This document shows, in pieces, positions 52,634 through 62,410 of a DNA stretch of 64,000 nt. Both the position numbers and the translations under genes were made by a program. The notes below the pieces were generated by a model that had not been told where the DNA came from, did not search any database, and was given only the letters and a program-made list of their open reading frames with translations. Source of the DNA: Bacteroidia bacterium (GTDB lineage: Bacteria > Bacteroidota > Bacteroidia > Flavobacteriales > Flavobacteriaceae); assembly GCA_030427865.1 (NCBI GenBank), contig JAUICK010000001.1, positions 525,507 through 589,506 on the forward strand, read 5' to 3'. Positions within the stretch are counted from its first letter, which is position 1. Each line of letters opens with the position of its first letter.

Positions 52634-53878
52634 TTATTTTTTAATTGTAAACCTATCAAAAGTTTTACCTGTGTAAGAATTTATTCCTTGAAACGAAAGT
52701 GTTTTTCCATCAATAGAAAATAGCCCAAAACTTGGAACATGTTCAAAATGAGCTACAATAGAGCCATCTGTACAATTCTCTGAATTATTTGGATCTGCTT
52801 TCCATTTTTTATTGATTTTCCCTCCAGCTCCAATTGTAATAGAAATAAATCTATTTTTCAAATCAGAATAATTTGTTTGGTTGGTAATAGAATTATCTAT
52901 ATTTCCTTCTCCATCATAAGGTTTTAATCTTTCATAGGTATGAGCGTGTCCGTTTAAAACAATATCTACTTTATGATTTTCAAAAATTTTGTAAAGTGAT
53001 TTTACATGTTCGTAATCATTTTTGTATGTACAACTTTTTCCATTATGATGTAAATACACCACAAACCAAACGTATTTATTTTTGTTCTCTATTAAGGTTT
53101 TCTTTAACCAAGCTTCTTGCGCTTCTTTATTAAAAAAGCCACCATTACTTGAGTCTAAACCAATAAATAAAGCATTAGAATAGGCAAAAGAATAATAATG
53201 TTCATTATTTGGTAAAGCCCATTCTTTTTCAAAGTTTTTTTCTGGATCAGACAGCCAATCGTGGTTTCCTACAACAGGATAGAAAGGCGTATTTTTAAAT
53301 ACTTCTTGAAAAGGTTTAAACAAATGCTTATCATAGTTTTTACTTTCTCCTTTAGGATATACAATATCTCCCAAACCTAATCCAAAATCTGGTTTTTTAG
53401 CCAATTCTATTATTCTTGTTGCTGGTTCTTTTGCAAAACTCCATTTTTCTTTGGCACCAATATCACCCAAAGCATAAAAAGTAAAGGCAGTATTTTTGTT
53501 ATCTGGCGCAGTCGTAAATGTATATTTTTCTCCACTTGCTAATTCGTATCCATTAGAATAAATAGCATAGTTGTAAGTTGTTGCTGGTTTTAAATTTTCT
53601 ATAACAACTTCATTAAATTTATTTCCTTCATGTTCCGTTAAAAAACCTTTTACTACTTTTTTTGTTGATGCATTTACTTCACGAAACAAAACTGTAGCTG
53701 TATTAGAAACACGATTTGTTTTCCAAGTAACAGTTACTGTGGTTGGTCTTACCATCTGCAAATAGGGCTTACGCATTAAAGTGGGTTTTTCTCCAGAAGA
53801 TACTATTGTAATTTCTTTTTTTGTAGAGCAACTAAAAAAAAGTAGGACAGTTAAAAATGGAAAGTAAAAAGATTTCAT
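52634..53878 (-). CDS. Purple-acid-phosphatase-like lipoprotein
   Basis: This 414-residue protein has signal MKSFYFPFLTVLLFFSC with a lipobox, so it is membrane-anchored. A fibronectin-III-like N-terminal domain (about 33-125, MRKPYLQMVRPTTVTVTWKTN) precedes the metallophosphoesterase domain. That domain has all five metal motifs: ALGDIGA, GLGDIVYPKG, VVGNHDW, VYLHHNGK and LNGHAHTYER. It hydrolyses phosphate esters in the periplasm. It sits upstream of the esterase-TIM fusion with a 3-bp gap (operon) and diverges from the G8 protein. Confidence 0.92.
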   Translation of the reverse strand: MKSFYFPFLTVLLFFSCSTKKEITIVSSGEKPTLMRKPYLQMVRPTTVTVTWKTNRVSNTATVLFREVNASTKKVVKGFLTEHEGNKFNEVVIENLKPATTYNYAIYSNGYELASGEKYTFTTAPDNKNTAFTFYALGDIGAKEKWSFAKEPATRIIELAKKPDFGLGLGDIVYPKGESKNYDKHLFKPFQEVFKNTPFYPVVGNHDWLSDPEKNFEKEWALPNNEHYYSFAYSNALFIGLDSSNGGFFNKEAQEAWLKKTLIENKNKYVWFVVYLHHNGKSCTYKNDYEHVKSLYKIFENHKVDIVLNGHAHTYERLKPYDGEGNIDNSITNQTNYSDLKNRFISITIGAGGKINKKWKADPNNSENCTDGSIVAHFEHVPSFGLFSIDGKTLSFQGINSYTGKTFDRFTIKK

Positions 53879-53905
53879 TTAAATTTCGTTAAACTATTGC
53901 ATACT

Positions 53906-53913
53906 CAAAATTA
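53906..53913 (-). promoter_or_regulatory. Candidate -7 element of the phosphatase/esterase operon
   Basis: CAAAATTA, read on the minus strand as TAATTTTG, fits TAnnTTTG 28 bp before the phosphatase ATG. No matching TTTG was found at the expected distance upstream. Confidence 0.35.
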
Positions 53914-54037
53914 AAGAAACCTATTAAATTAAAGGTTTCATATTTAATAGTTATAGCCCAATAATCGTCATTAAAATATTTGATGATTAACGAACTCAAT
54001 TAGATATATACACTACCTTATCTTTTAAAGTAGAAAT

Positions 54038-54045
54038 TAATTTTG
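54038..54045 (+). promoter_or_regulatory. Candidate -7 element of the G8 protein gene
   Basis: TAATTTTG matches TAnnTTTG 24 bp before the ATG at 54069. The -33 element is not obvious. Confidence 0.4.
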
Positions 54046-54068
54046 TTTTAGAATAAAAAACAACTTTA

Positions 54069-57000
54069 ATGAAAACAACTTTACGATTAAAAGTATTATT
54101 GATAACTTTTGTTTTATCATTTGTAAATATCCATGCTCAAATGGATATGATGAATGCAATACCTGTTGATAAAATTACGCATAAAGCTGTAAAAAATGGT
54201 TCTTGGTTTGCCTCAGATACTTGGAACACAAATTCAATACCAACCACAGGTGCAATTGTTTACATTCCAGAAAACATTACTGTAAATTATGAAGGGGCTT
54301 CTGATGCTCACATTTTTGCAATTAGAGTAGATGGTAATTTTAATTGTGTACAAACTAATGCTAATGAAACTACTAAATTAGTTTTTGATACTTTCTTTGC
54401 AATGAGCAATTCATATGTAAAATTTATAGCAAATAACTCATCAGATGGAAAAATAGAAATAGAAATAAAACCATTTGATATAGAAACTTATAGAACTGGA
54501 ACAAACATTTGGAATGATGATTTAGAGAGTTATTATAAAGATAATAATATAGTTACTTTTAAAACAAGAACTGGTACAGGAAAAGACAGGTACAATACTA
54601 TAGAAGAAGCAAATAATGGAAACTTTACAATTACAGAAAGTGCTGGAACTACTATTAATGATGGAGTAGGAGTTTTAGGGCGCTACAATTGGGATCCTAA
54701 ACAATTAAGTTTAGGATTGGTTACTATGGGACAATTAGAGATTATTGGAAAAGAAAAATTAAACATGGTTCAGTTGTCTCAAGATGCTAATTCTGGTCAA
54801 AATATAATTACTTTAAAAGAGATTCCAAATGGTTGGAATGTAAATGATGATATTATTATTTCGAGTGGTGGAAACGCTAAAGCCTCAAATAATGGAGAAG
54901 ATTTAAAGCAAATTAAAAGTATATCTGGCAAAGAAATTACCTTAAAATCATCTTTAAACAAAAACCACAAAGGAAAACCTTCTGAAGAGCTTCATTGTTA
55001 TGTAGGTAATTTAACAAGAAATATTGTCTTTAAATCTCCAGAAACAACTATTGTTACACAAAGAGGCCATGTTATGGCAATGCATAATGATACCAATGTT
55101 CAAATTAAAAATGCACAGTTTAAAAGTTTAGGAAGAACAGATAAATCAAAAATTTTAGATGATTTTATTTGGAATAAATGGTTAGCGCCAAAAGTTTTTA
55201 CATCAAAAATATCTGCTTTAGGTCAAGAAATTGCAGAAATGAGAGTTATCCCTAAAAATGAAATGACAAATTCAAGAGGTAGATATTCTATTCATTTGCA
55301 TAAATTAGGAACAGCTTTTGGTGCAAAAATGGCACAAGTAACAGGTAATGTAGTTTGGAACAACCCTGGTTGGGGAATTACACATCATGACTCTCATGCA
55401 AATATCTCAGAAAATGTAGTTTATAATGTAATTGGAGCTGGTATAGTTTCTGAAACCGGTAGTGAAACAGGTACATGGAATAATAATTTAGTTATAGATA
55501 TTAAAGAAGGTCATAAAACAGACCCCTACACTGCATCTTTGCATCATGATGATTATTTGTTTTCGGGTCAAGGATTAGCAATGAAAGGACGTGCGGTTTT
55601 ATGTAAAAACAACGTAATTGTAAATGCTAAAAGAGGTGTTGGGGTTATAAATATGAATAACTCAATAAATAATTTAGATCGTTTAGATGCTAAAGCTTTA
55701 GCAACCAAAAGAATAGGATACGAAGTTGATAACTTTCCACTAAGCATAAATGGTTATAGTAAAGAAGGAGATGGGGTAATGCCTGTAGAAGCTTCTTTAA
55801 TTATGGAAAACACCATTGTTATTAATTCTAATATTGGTTTGCGATCTGTAGAAAGAGATATGGGGGTTAATCATGAATCTCGCTCAATATTCGATGGTTT
55901 TAAGGTTTGGGGAGCCAATACTGGTTTTTTAATTAACTACCAGGCAGACTATAGTTTTAAAGATGTATACATCTCTGGGAAAAATCCAGATAATTCTTTA
56001 GGTATAGATATGTGGAAACACTCTCATAATCAAACATTCGAAAATATTAAATTAGAAGATTTAAAGAATGCTGTACAGGTTTCTAAGGTGGTTTTGGGTA
56101 ACCCACAACCAAAAACAAGAAACAATGGTTTTACACCTTGGATTTTTGTAAACTTAACCACTACTAATGTTTCAAGTTTTTATGAATTAACCATAGATGA
56201 ATCAAGTACAAGTTACGCTTTTAACTACACAGAACATTCAGATAATACAATTCATTTAAGCACCAATGATATTTCATCAAGACCCACAACTTTTACAATT
56301 TTAGACGATACAACCTTACAAGTTGATTATAACGAAACAGGAAAAAATGCATTGCGTTTTGAGGTTGATGGTATTATAACCGATGATTTTGGAAGCTATA
56401 ACATGGGTATACAACAAGCTTGGGCTCAAGGAAATTTAAGATATGGTTATCCAAAAAGAATTTATCAGTTTGCCTCTAAAGCCAAGTTTGAAGAGTACTT
56501 GACAGCAAATGGAGTTTTTAAAGATGAAAATAACAACGACCAACTATATTTTATTATAGAAGAAAGTTTACCAAATCGTAGAACATTTAAATACACAAAA
56601 TTCCCTGTTCGTGTAAAAATTTTAAACGCTCCAAACTCTGGTGTTTTTGCAAATGCTCAAGTAGAAAGCCAATCAAGTCTTGCTCCACAGTATCAATTAA
56701 TTAGTCGTCTTGCTACTGTTTCTCAGAGCTCCACAAAAACTGATATTACTTATGATGATGGAACTCATGGTGCTAAAACAATTACTTTAGGCCCAGAAAA
56801 AGCAGTAGATGGCAATAATAACGGAAGAATAAATGCACAATATTACCAAAGAGGTTTAGTGCCTGTTGGTAGTTTTTGTCACACTAAATTTGAAGAAGAA
56901 CCTTATTACGATTTAGATTTTGGCGAGTTAAAAATGATTGATTATTTTGATATCTGGAATACTGTAGAATTAAATGGAACTGGAATTGAAACGCCTTCCA

Positions 57001-57503
57001 ATCATTTTAAAAACTTTTCGGTTTTTATTTCTAAAACTCCTTTTACAGGAACTACTTTTCAAGAATCTAAAAACCATGCAGAGTATGAATATGTTAAAGA
57101 CGATAATCTTACTAGAAAATTCTCTAAAAACAACTTAGGTGCTATTGGGCGTTATATGAGAATACATTCTTCTTATTCATCAAAACAAAAATTAAAATTT
57201 GCAGAAATAGAGGTTATTGGAAAAAAGTACGACAACACTTTGTCTTCTGAAGAACTAAAAAAAGAACTTGGTATAAAGCTTTTCCCTAATCCTACAAAGA
57301 ACTTACTCAATTTGAGTTTTAATAGAAACAAAACCAATGTAACTGTTTATGTTTTTAATGCGTTGGGACAAAAAGTTTGTGCTAATTTTTACGAGAATAT
57401 AGAAAGCACAGAGATAAATTTAAAAGGTAAAAGAGGTATTTATATTGTTCATATTTTTGATAATAAAAACCTTAATTTTAAACAAAAAATAATTAAGTAT
57501 TAG
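54069..57503 (+). CDS. Secreted G8/beta-helix/discoidin protein with T9SS domain
   Basis: This 1144-residue protein has a signal peptide (ending VNIHAQ). A G8 domain (about 40-160) starts with KNGSWFASDTWNTNSIPTTGAIVYIP. A long right-handed parallel beta-helix fills about 300-700, recognisable from repeats such as NVVWNNPGWGITHHDSHANISENVVYNVIGAGIVSETG. An F5/8 type C (discoidin-like) carbohydrate-binding module lies around 875-1055 (LATVSQSSTKT ... KFAEIEVIG), and a T9SS domain ends it (KLFPNPTKNLLNLSF). G8 plus beta-helix proteins include polysaccharide-acting enzymes (CEMIP/TMEM2-like), so it may be a lyase or hydrolase. Catalytic residues cannot be assigned. It is the only + strand gene in the cluster. 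Confidence 0.85.
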   Translation: MKTTLRLKVLLITFVLSFVNIHAQMDMMNAIPVDKITHKAVKNGSWFASDTWNTNSIPTTGAIVYIPENITVNYEGASDAHIFAIRVDGNFNCVQTNANETTKLVFDTFFAMSNSYVKFIANNSSDGKIEIEIKPFDIETYRTGTNIWNDDLESYYKDNNIVTFKTRTGTGKDRYNTIEEANNGNFTITESAGTTINDGVGVLGRYNWDPKQLSLGLVTMGQLEIIGKEKLNMVQLSQDANSGQNIITLKEIPNGWNVNDDIIISSGGNAKASNNGEDLKQIKSISGKEITLKSSLNKNHKGKPSEELHCYVGNLTRNIVFKSPETTIVTQRGHVMAMHNDTNVQIKNAQFKSLGRTDKSKILDDFIWNKWLAPKVFTSKISALGQEIAEMRVIPKNEMTNSRGRYSIHLHKLGTAFGAKMAQVTGNVVWNNPGWGITHHDSHANISENVVYNVIGAGIVSETGSETGTWNNNLVIDIKEGHKTDPYTASLHHDDYLFSGQGLAMKGRAVLCKNNVIVNAKRGVGVINMNNSINNLDRLDAKALATKRIGYEVDNFPLSINGYSKEGDGVMPVEASLIMENTIVINSNIGLRSVERDMGVNHESRSIFDGFKVWGANTGFLINYQADYSFKDVYISGKNPDNSLGIDMWKHSHNQTFENIKLEDLKNAVQVSKVVLGNPQPKTRNNGFTPWIFVNLTTTNVSSFYELTIDESSTSYAFNYTEHSDNTIHLSTNDISSRPTTFTILDDTTLQVDYNETGKNALRFEVDGIITDDFGSYNMGIQQAWAQGNLRYGYPKRIYQFASKAKFEEYLTANGVFKDENNNDQLYFIIEESLPNRRTFKYTKFPVRVKILNAPNSGVFANAQVESQSSLAPQYQLISRLATVSQSSTKTDITYDDGTHGAKTITLGPEKAVDGNNNGRINAQYYQRGLVPVGSFCHTKFEEEPYYDLDFGELKMIDYFDIWNTVELNGTGIETPSNHFKNFSVFISKTPFTGTTFQESKNHAEYEYVKDDNLTRKFSKNNLGAIGRYMRIHSSYSSKQKLKFAEIEVIGKKYDNTLSSEELKKELGIKLFPNPTKNLLNLSFNRNKTNVTVYVFNALGQKVCANFYENIESTEINLKGKRGIYIVHIFDNKNLNFKQKIIKY

Positions 57504-57506
57504 CCC

Positions 57507-57540
57507 CAAAAATAAAGCCTTAAACAATATGTCTAAGGCT
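57507..57540 (-). terminator. Shared terminator between the G8 gene and the sulfatase/xylanase operon
   Basis: AGCCTTA/TAAGGCT (57516-57522 / 57534-57540) form a 7-bp stem. On the minus strand it is followed by TTTATTTTTGG, a good T-run, at the end of the sulfatase-xylanase operon. The + strand side is weaker. Confidence 0.6.
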
Positions 57541-57565
57541 CTTATACATTAAAAAAGCGATGGTA

Positions 57566-59236
57566 TTAGTTTTTTATTTTTTTAATAGTAATAGTACTGG
57601 CTTTGTAACCTATTCTGTGAGCAATAGTGTACAAAAACTTTCCTTTTTCTACAGAAATAGGTGTGCTGTACAATTTCCATGCGCTATTAAAATTTAATTT
57701 TTCTTTAGCTTTATCTGAAATTAAATAAGCAATTGAAGCGCCTTTTGTTTTAGACGATAAAGAAATCTTATTATCTTTAAAAGAAATTTCTACTTCTTGT
57801 GTTTTAGGTTGCGTATTGTTTGGCCACATAGATGCTATCATTTCCGATTCTGGAGTAAAAGCTAAATCAGGTCTGTTCGCATAATGGTCTTTTAGGGTAT
57901 TTCTCATTTGGGTTAGTATTGATTTATAGTTTGGATTTTCGGATAAATTATTTATCTGATAAGGGTCTTTTTCTACATCATACAATTCTTCGTTTGTTTT
58001 TGTTTTAAACCAAATTTGTTGCGTATTATTTAATTTCTTATTGTCTCTTAACTCCAGAAAATTAGACATCATGGGTATGTTTTTTCTGTAGCCTAAATCT
58101 TTATATTTTGTTAACTTAGGAAAATCATTTCTTAAATACAGGTATTTTTTACTTCTAACCGCTCGTATTCTATCTGTAAATTCATCAAATCTATCTGAAG
58201 AGGCATACACAAACTTTCTAGGTTTAGCTTTATATTTTCCTAAAAAAGCAACTCCTTCCATATATTCTGGGGGTTTTACACCTGCTAAACTTAGCATTGT
58301 GGGTGCTAAATCTACAAAAGAAATTAATCGATCTGTTTTACCTATTTTTCCATCAATTCCTTTAATTAGAAAAGGAACTTTTAAACCAGAATCGTAAATT
58401 TCTCTTTTTTGCCTAGGTAAAGGCCCACCATGATCGCTATAAAAGAAAATTATAGTATTATTATATAGCCCATCTTCTTTTAATTGATTTATGATTTTGG
58501 CAACTTTTTTATCCATTAACTCAACATTACTGTAATGTCTGGCAACTGTGTTTCTTGTAGCATTATTGTCTGGTAAATAAGGTGGTACAGGAACAGTTTC
58601 TGGATCTACAGTTAAAGGTAAATCTTTATTTCTCCATAAAAAACTTTCGTGAGAAACATCAATATTAAAAACAGAAAAGAAAGGTTTGTTTTTTGGTTTG
58701 TTGCGCCAATGTGCGTTTTTATTATTTTGATCCCAAGCAGTTACAGGAGCAGAAAACTGGTAATCTGTTTTGTAATTATTTGTGGTAAAGTAACCAGCAG
58801 CTCTTAAGTATTCTGTATAGCACTTTACGTTTTCTGGAATAACAGCAGAATATTGTCTAATGTATTTTCCAGAGATGTCTTTAATATTTACACTGTCTTT
58901 ATATACTTGTCTGCCTTTAGAAAACACATCGTGTGCAGCTCTCATGTGCATGGTTCCAATAGATGTTGGGTACATTCCTGTAATGATAGTAGATCTACTT
59001 GGTGCACAAACCCCTACAGTTGTAAATGCGTTATTATAAACTAAACTTTCTTTAGCTAATTTATCTAATGCAGGGGTTTTTGCTGTATTGTCTCCATAAA
59101 AAGATAGGGTAGGACTTATATCTTCTGTGGTTATCCAGAGAATATTTGGCTTTTTATATTCTTGTAATGTTATTTTAGTTTTATTGCATGCTGTTAATAT
59201 GCAAATTGTTAGTATGAGTAAAGTTAGTTTTTTCAT
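57566..59236 (-). CDS. Sulfatase (S1 family), lipoprotein
   Basis: This 556-residue lipoprotein (signal MKKLTLLILTICILTAC) is of the alkaline-phosphatase-fold S1 sulfatases. The formylglycine motif is VCAPSRSTIITGMYP with Cys77. Metal residues are in TTEDISPTLSFYGDN and FYSDHGGPLPRQKRE, and KVPFLIKG follows. The sequence resembles the heparan-N-sulfatase/SGSH-like branch. The C-terminal 80 residues (EVEISFKDNKISLSSKTKGASIAYLIS) form a small Fn3-like/chitobiase-C-type domain. It removes sulfate from a polysaccharide, probably a sulfated xylan given its neighbours. It needs a maturase encoded elsewhere. Its start overlaps the end of the GH10 gene by 4 bp. Confidence 0.92.
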   Translation of the reverse strand: MKKLTLLILTICILTACNKTKITLQEYKKPNILWITTEDISPTLSFYGDNTAKTPALDKLAKESLVYNNAFTTVGVCAPSRSTIITGMYPTSIGTMHMRAAHDVFSKGRQVYKDSVNIKDISGKYIRQYSAVIPENVKCYTEYLRAAGYFTTNNYKTDYQFSAPVTAWDQNNKNAHWRNKPKNKPFFSVFNIDVSHESFLWRNKDLPLTVDPETVPVPPYLPDNNATRNTVARHYSNVELMDKKVAKIINQLKEDGLYNNTIIFFYSDHGGPLPRQKREIYDSGLKVPFLIKGIDGKIGKTDRLISFVDLAPTMLSLAGVKPPEYMEGVAFLGKYKAKPRKFVYASSDRFDEFTDRIRAVRSKKYLYLRNDFPKLTKYKDLGYRKNIPMMSNFLELRDNKKLNNTQQIWFKTKTNEELYDVEKDPYQINNLSENPNYKSILTQMRNTLKDHYANRPDLAFTPESEMIASMWPNNTQPKTQEVEISFKDNKISLSSKTKGASIAYLISDKAKEKLNFNSAWKLYSTPISVEKGKFLYTIAHRIGYKASTITIKKIKN

Positions 59237-60987
59237 TTAATATTAATTTTTAGAGTACCTCTGTGTTTGGGCAATACTTTAAAAGTTCCTTTTTTTATTT
59301 TTCCATTTTCTACAAATTCATATTGGTAGGTTCCAAAAAATCCACGTCCTTTAACCAAACCATTTTTATCTGTTGTACCCAGAAGATTAGTTTTCCATTT
59401 ATCATGTACTAAAGAAAAATAAGCTTTTCCCATTGCTCCTTTACTCCAATCTTTTTTAAAAATATCTACTTTTTTTCTATCATCTTCTACGAAACCCCAG
59501 AATAGAAATTCTGTAACACTTGGGTGGCTAAAAGCTGCTATCATAAAATCTTTGGTATATTGCTCTCTTATTTTTGGTTCTTGAATATCCATTGTAAATT
59601 CAGAAATGCTAATTTGTTTGCCTAAAGTAGCATAATACCCTAATAATTCTAAAACTTTTTCAGGTGGTGTTAGGTCTGAACCAATATGACTTTGAATACC
59701 AATACCACTTACTAAACCATTTGTATTTTCATCAATTCTTTTTATAAAATTATAATACCATTCTTGCTTTTTAGTATCTAACCCCCCTTTGCTAATAATA
59801 CCATATTCGTTGGTAAAACGTTTTGCATTTGGTTGCAATTCTTTTGCTGTTTTAAAACCATTGTAGAGTATTTGTTCAGAGCCTGTTATTTTTTGTAAAT
59901 CTTTGTTTGTATAGGCTTCGTTAACAACATCCCAATGAGAAATTTTATTTTTGGTAAGTTTTAAAAGGCCGGCAACATGGTTTTCTATTAATTCTGTAAC
60001 TTTTTTAGGATTGTCTTTGTTTTTTTTAATTTCTGGAGTTAAATAGTTAAAACCAGGCCATATTAAAACATGTCCCTTAATTTGTATTTTGTCTTTTTTT
60101 AGAATATCAATGGCTTTTATGACTTGGTCTTTCTTTTTTTTCCAGCGTAAACTCTTGATTTTTAGGTCGTTTTCAAAAACAGCTAAGTCAAATGTTTTTT
60201 TAAAATTCTTGTATTTTTCGTTATTTGCTATAACATCTTTTGCATTTATAGCTGCTCCAAAAGGAAAAAGATGTTTTTTTAGACGTATTCTTAAGGTTTT
60301 GTTTGCAATTGGTAAGTTGTTTTTTGTAAACTGAAGCTGAAAATTACCTTTTCGAATTATTTCTATTCTTTGCAACGCTTCTTTTCGCCACTTGGCATCT
60401 ACTTGTATACCTTTATAGACAATTTGTGTTTTTGGTAGCGACTCTAATTTTGTTCCTTCAGGGAAAATTTCAAATTTTACGTTTTTTAAAAGAAAAGCTT
60501 GAGGTTTAAATCCATAGTGAAATACTATACTTAAATCTTGTTTTGCAATATTTATATTTGATTGAAAGGGTATATAATATGTTTTCCAATTTGAGGATAA
60601 ACTCTGTGTAGAAACTAAATTGTTTTTGTAAGATTTAGATTGTTTAAATAGTAAATTTAATTTTGCTTCTCCAGTTTCTAAACTGGATGCCACTGTTTTT
60701 GCTGAAAAAGAAAGTAAAAAAGCAGTGCCTTTAGATACAAACTGTTTATAAATTGGTATAGCAGTAGCACTTTTATAAATAAATTTTGGCTGAGTATGTG
60801 TTTCTATTTTAAACACAAGGTTTTCTTTAACATTATTATTTACAAGCGTTATTTTGCTAAATTCTGAATTAGTTTTTATAAATTTCAGTCGTTCATAATT
60901 CACAATATTTTTACCTTTTATATCACTTTTTTGAGAAAATAGTAACAAAGGAAAAGATAAAATAATGACAAATACAAGTTTTTTCAT
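59233..60987 (-). CDS. GH10 endo-xylanase with N-terminal CBM-like domain
   Basis: The Met at 60987 (MKKLVFVIILSFPLLLFSQ) gives a correct signal peptide; the track start 61014 would overlap the upstream sulfatase. The protein has 584 residues. An N-terminal beta-sandwich (about 25-180) resembles the CBM_4_9 fold. A linker with FQLQFTKNNLPIANKTLRIRLKKH follows. The GH10 TIM barrel (about 240-510) has the acid/base Glu in SHWDVVNEAYTNKD (Glu357) and the nucleophile in ISISEFTMD (Glu463), with GHVLIWPGFN earlier. It cleaves beta-1,4-xylan. It lies between two sulfatase genes, with a 4-bp overlap downstream and a 4-bp gap upstream. Confidence 0.93.
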   Translation of the reverse strand: MKKLVFVIILSFPLLLFSQKSDIKGKNIVNYERLKFIKTNSEFSKITLVNNNVKENLVFKIETHTQPKFIYKSATAIPIYKQFVSKGTAFLLSFSAKTVASSLETGEAKLNLLFKQSKSYKNNLVSTQSLSSNWKTYYIPFQSNINIAKQDLSIVFHYGFKPQAFLLKNVKFEIFPEGTKLESLPKTQIVYKGIQVDAKWRKEALQRIEIIRKGNFQLQFTKNNLPIANKTLRIRLKKHLFPFGAAINAKDVIANNEKYKNFKKTFDLAVFENDLKIKSLRWKKKKDQVIKAIDILKKDKIQIKGHVLIWPGFNYLTPEIKKNKDNPKKVTELIENHVAGLLKLTKNKISHWDVVNEAYTNKDLQKITGSEQILYNGFKTAKELQPNAKRFTNEYGIISKGGLDTKKQEWYYNFIKRIDENTNGLVSGIGIQSHIGSDLTPPEKVLELLGYYATLGKQISISEFTMDIQEPKIREQYTKDFMIAAFSHPSVTEFLFWGFVEDDRKKVDIFKKDWSKGAMGKAYFSLVHDKWKTNLLGTTDKNGLVKGRGFFGTYQYEFVENGKIKKGTFKVLPKHRGTLKINIK

Positions 60988-60991
60988 TAGG

Positions 60992-62398
60992 TTAAAATTT
61001 AGATTTCCAATCATTTAACTCGCGTAATAAATTTTTGGTTAATATGGGTTTTTCTTCAGATAAATCATTAGATTCTGATAGATCTTTAGAAATGTCGTAC
61101 AATTCTGTTCTGCCTTCTTTATACCAATTTATTAATTTATAATTTCCCTTTCTAATTGCTGATGATTTTGTGTCTCCAGTATTAACAGGTCTTGCTTTAG
61201 ACGAATGCCAAAAAACGGTTCTATCTGTCCATTTTTCATCATTTTTAAGAACGGGTAAAAAACTTTTACCATCTGTATTTAAAGATTTTTTTGCAGTGAT
61301 GTCTAACACCGTAGGAAAAATATCCATTAGCATAATTAAAGATTCATTGTCTTTTTTTGGTGTAAAATGATTTGGCCATTTTACAAAAAGAGGTACTTTA
61401 ATCCCGCCTTCATACAACCAACCTTTTCCAGCCCTTAAAGGAAAGTTTGAGGTTGCTAAATCTCGTTTTTTAGTACCATCATTAGACAAACCTCCATGGT
61501 CTGAAGAAAATATAACTATAGTGTTATCATCTATCTTTAAATCTTTTAATAATTGCATTAGTTTACCAACATTTTCATCCATAGTTTCTACCATAGCAGC
61601 ATATTTTGGATGATTTTGACGCATTTTAGTTCTTCCTGTGCCTTCTTTTATAAATTGGGGTAGATTGCCAAAATCGAAATTTTTAATTTCTTCTTTATTT
61701 CTTGCAATATCTTTCTCTTTTGCTTCTAATGGTTGATGCACTGCATAAAAAGAAAACATTGCCATAAAAGGTTTGTTTTTATCTGCATTTTTAATGTATT
61801 TGGCAACATTATTGGTCATCACATCCATTAAATAATCGCCTTTTTTACTAACGTTATCTACATCTGGAATTGGAGATTTTTTAGATTTTCCTTTTTTCCA
61901 TTTAGATTTATTAAAAGGATACAAAAAACTTATGGGAGAACCTGCATGACCTGCTGCAAAGCTATAATCATATCCAAACTCTTTTAAACTTTCTTTTTTG
62001 CCTAAATGCCATTTGCCAAAATAAGCTGTTTGATAACCAGCAGATTTAATGTTTTTAACAAAATTTTTGTTATCTGCAACATTAATCATTTTAAAACCAT
62101 CATCTGGAACATCTCCATCTTTAATAGGGTAATTTCCTGTCATCATTGCATATCTTGAAGGGACACATCTTGGATAATTAGCGTATGCATTTAAGAAAGA
62201 AATCGATTCTTTTGCCAATTTATCAATATTTGGAGTTTGGTATATTTTTGACCCATGAATACTTAAATCATGATACCCCAAATCATCCACATGAATAATT
62301 AAAATATTGGGTTTTTTAAGAGAATTGGAGCTGGGTATTTTATTTGTTTTACAAGAACTAAAAACGATAATAAAAAAGAGGATAAAAAATCTGTTCAT
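60992..62398 (-). CDS. Sulfatase (S1 family), lipoprotein
   Basis: This 468-residue lipoprotein has signal MNRFFILFFIIVFSSC. The formylglycine motif is RCVPSRYAMMTGNYP with Cys78. Metal-binding residues are in NILIIHVDDLGYHDLSIHGS and VIFSSDHGGLSNDGTKKRDLATSNFPLRAGKGWLYEGGIKVPLFVKWP, the usual core of the N-acetylgalactosamine-sulfatase-like branch (arylsulfatase A-like). It ends with TELYDISKDLSESNDLS. It is of a different branch from the other sulfatase, so the two may act on different sulfate positions. It is encoded between the two GH10 genes. Confidence 0.92.
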   Translation of the reverse strand: MNRFFILFFIIVFSSCKTNKIPSSNSLKKPNILIIHVDDLGYHDLSIHGSKIYQTPNIDKLAKESISFLNAYANYPRCVPSRYAMMTGNYPIKDGDVPDDGFKMINVADNKNFVKNIKSAGYQTAYFGKWHLGKKESLKEFGYDYSFAAGHAGSPISFLYPFNKSKWKKGKSKKSPIPDVDNVSKKGDYLMDVMTNNVAKYIKNADKNKPFMAMFSFYAVHQPLEAKEKDIARNKEEIKNFDFGNLPQFIKEGTGRTKMRQNHPKYAAMVETMDENVGKLMQLLKDLKIDDNTIVIFSSDHGGLSNDGTKKRDLATSNFPLRAGKGWLYEGGIKVPLFVKWPNHFTPKKDNESLIMLMDIFPTVLDITAKKSLNTDGKSFLPVLKNDEKWTDRTVFWHSSKARPVNTGDTKSSAIRKGNYKLINWYKEGRTELYDISKDLSESNDLSEEKPILTKNLLRELNDWKSKF

Positions 62399-62410
62399 AA
62401 TTATAAAATG

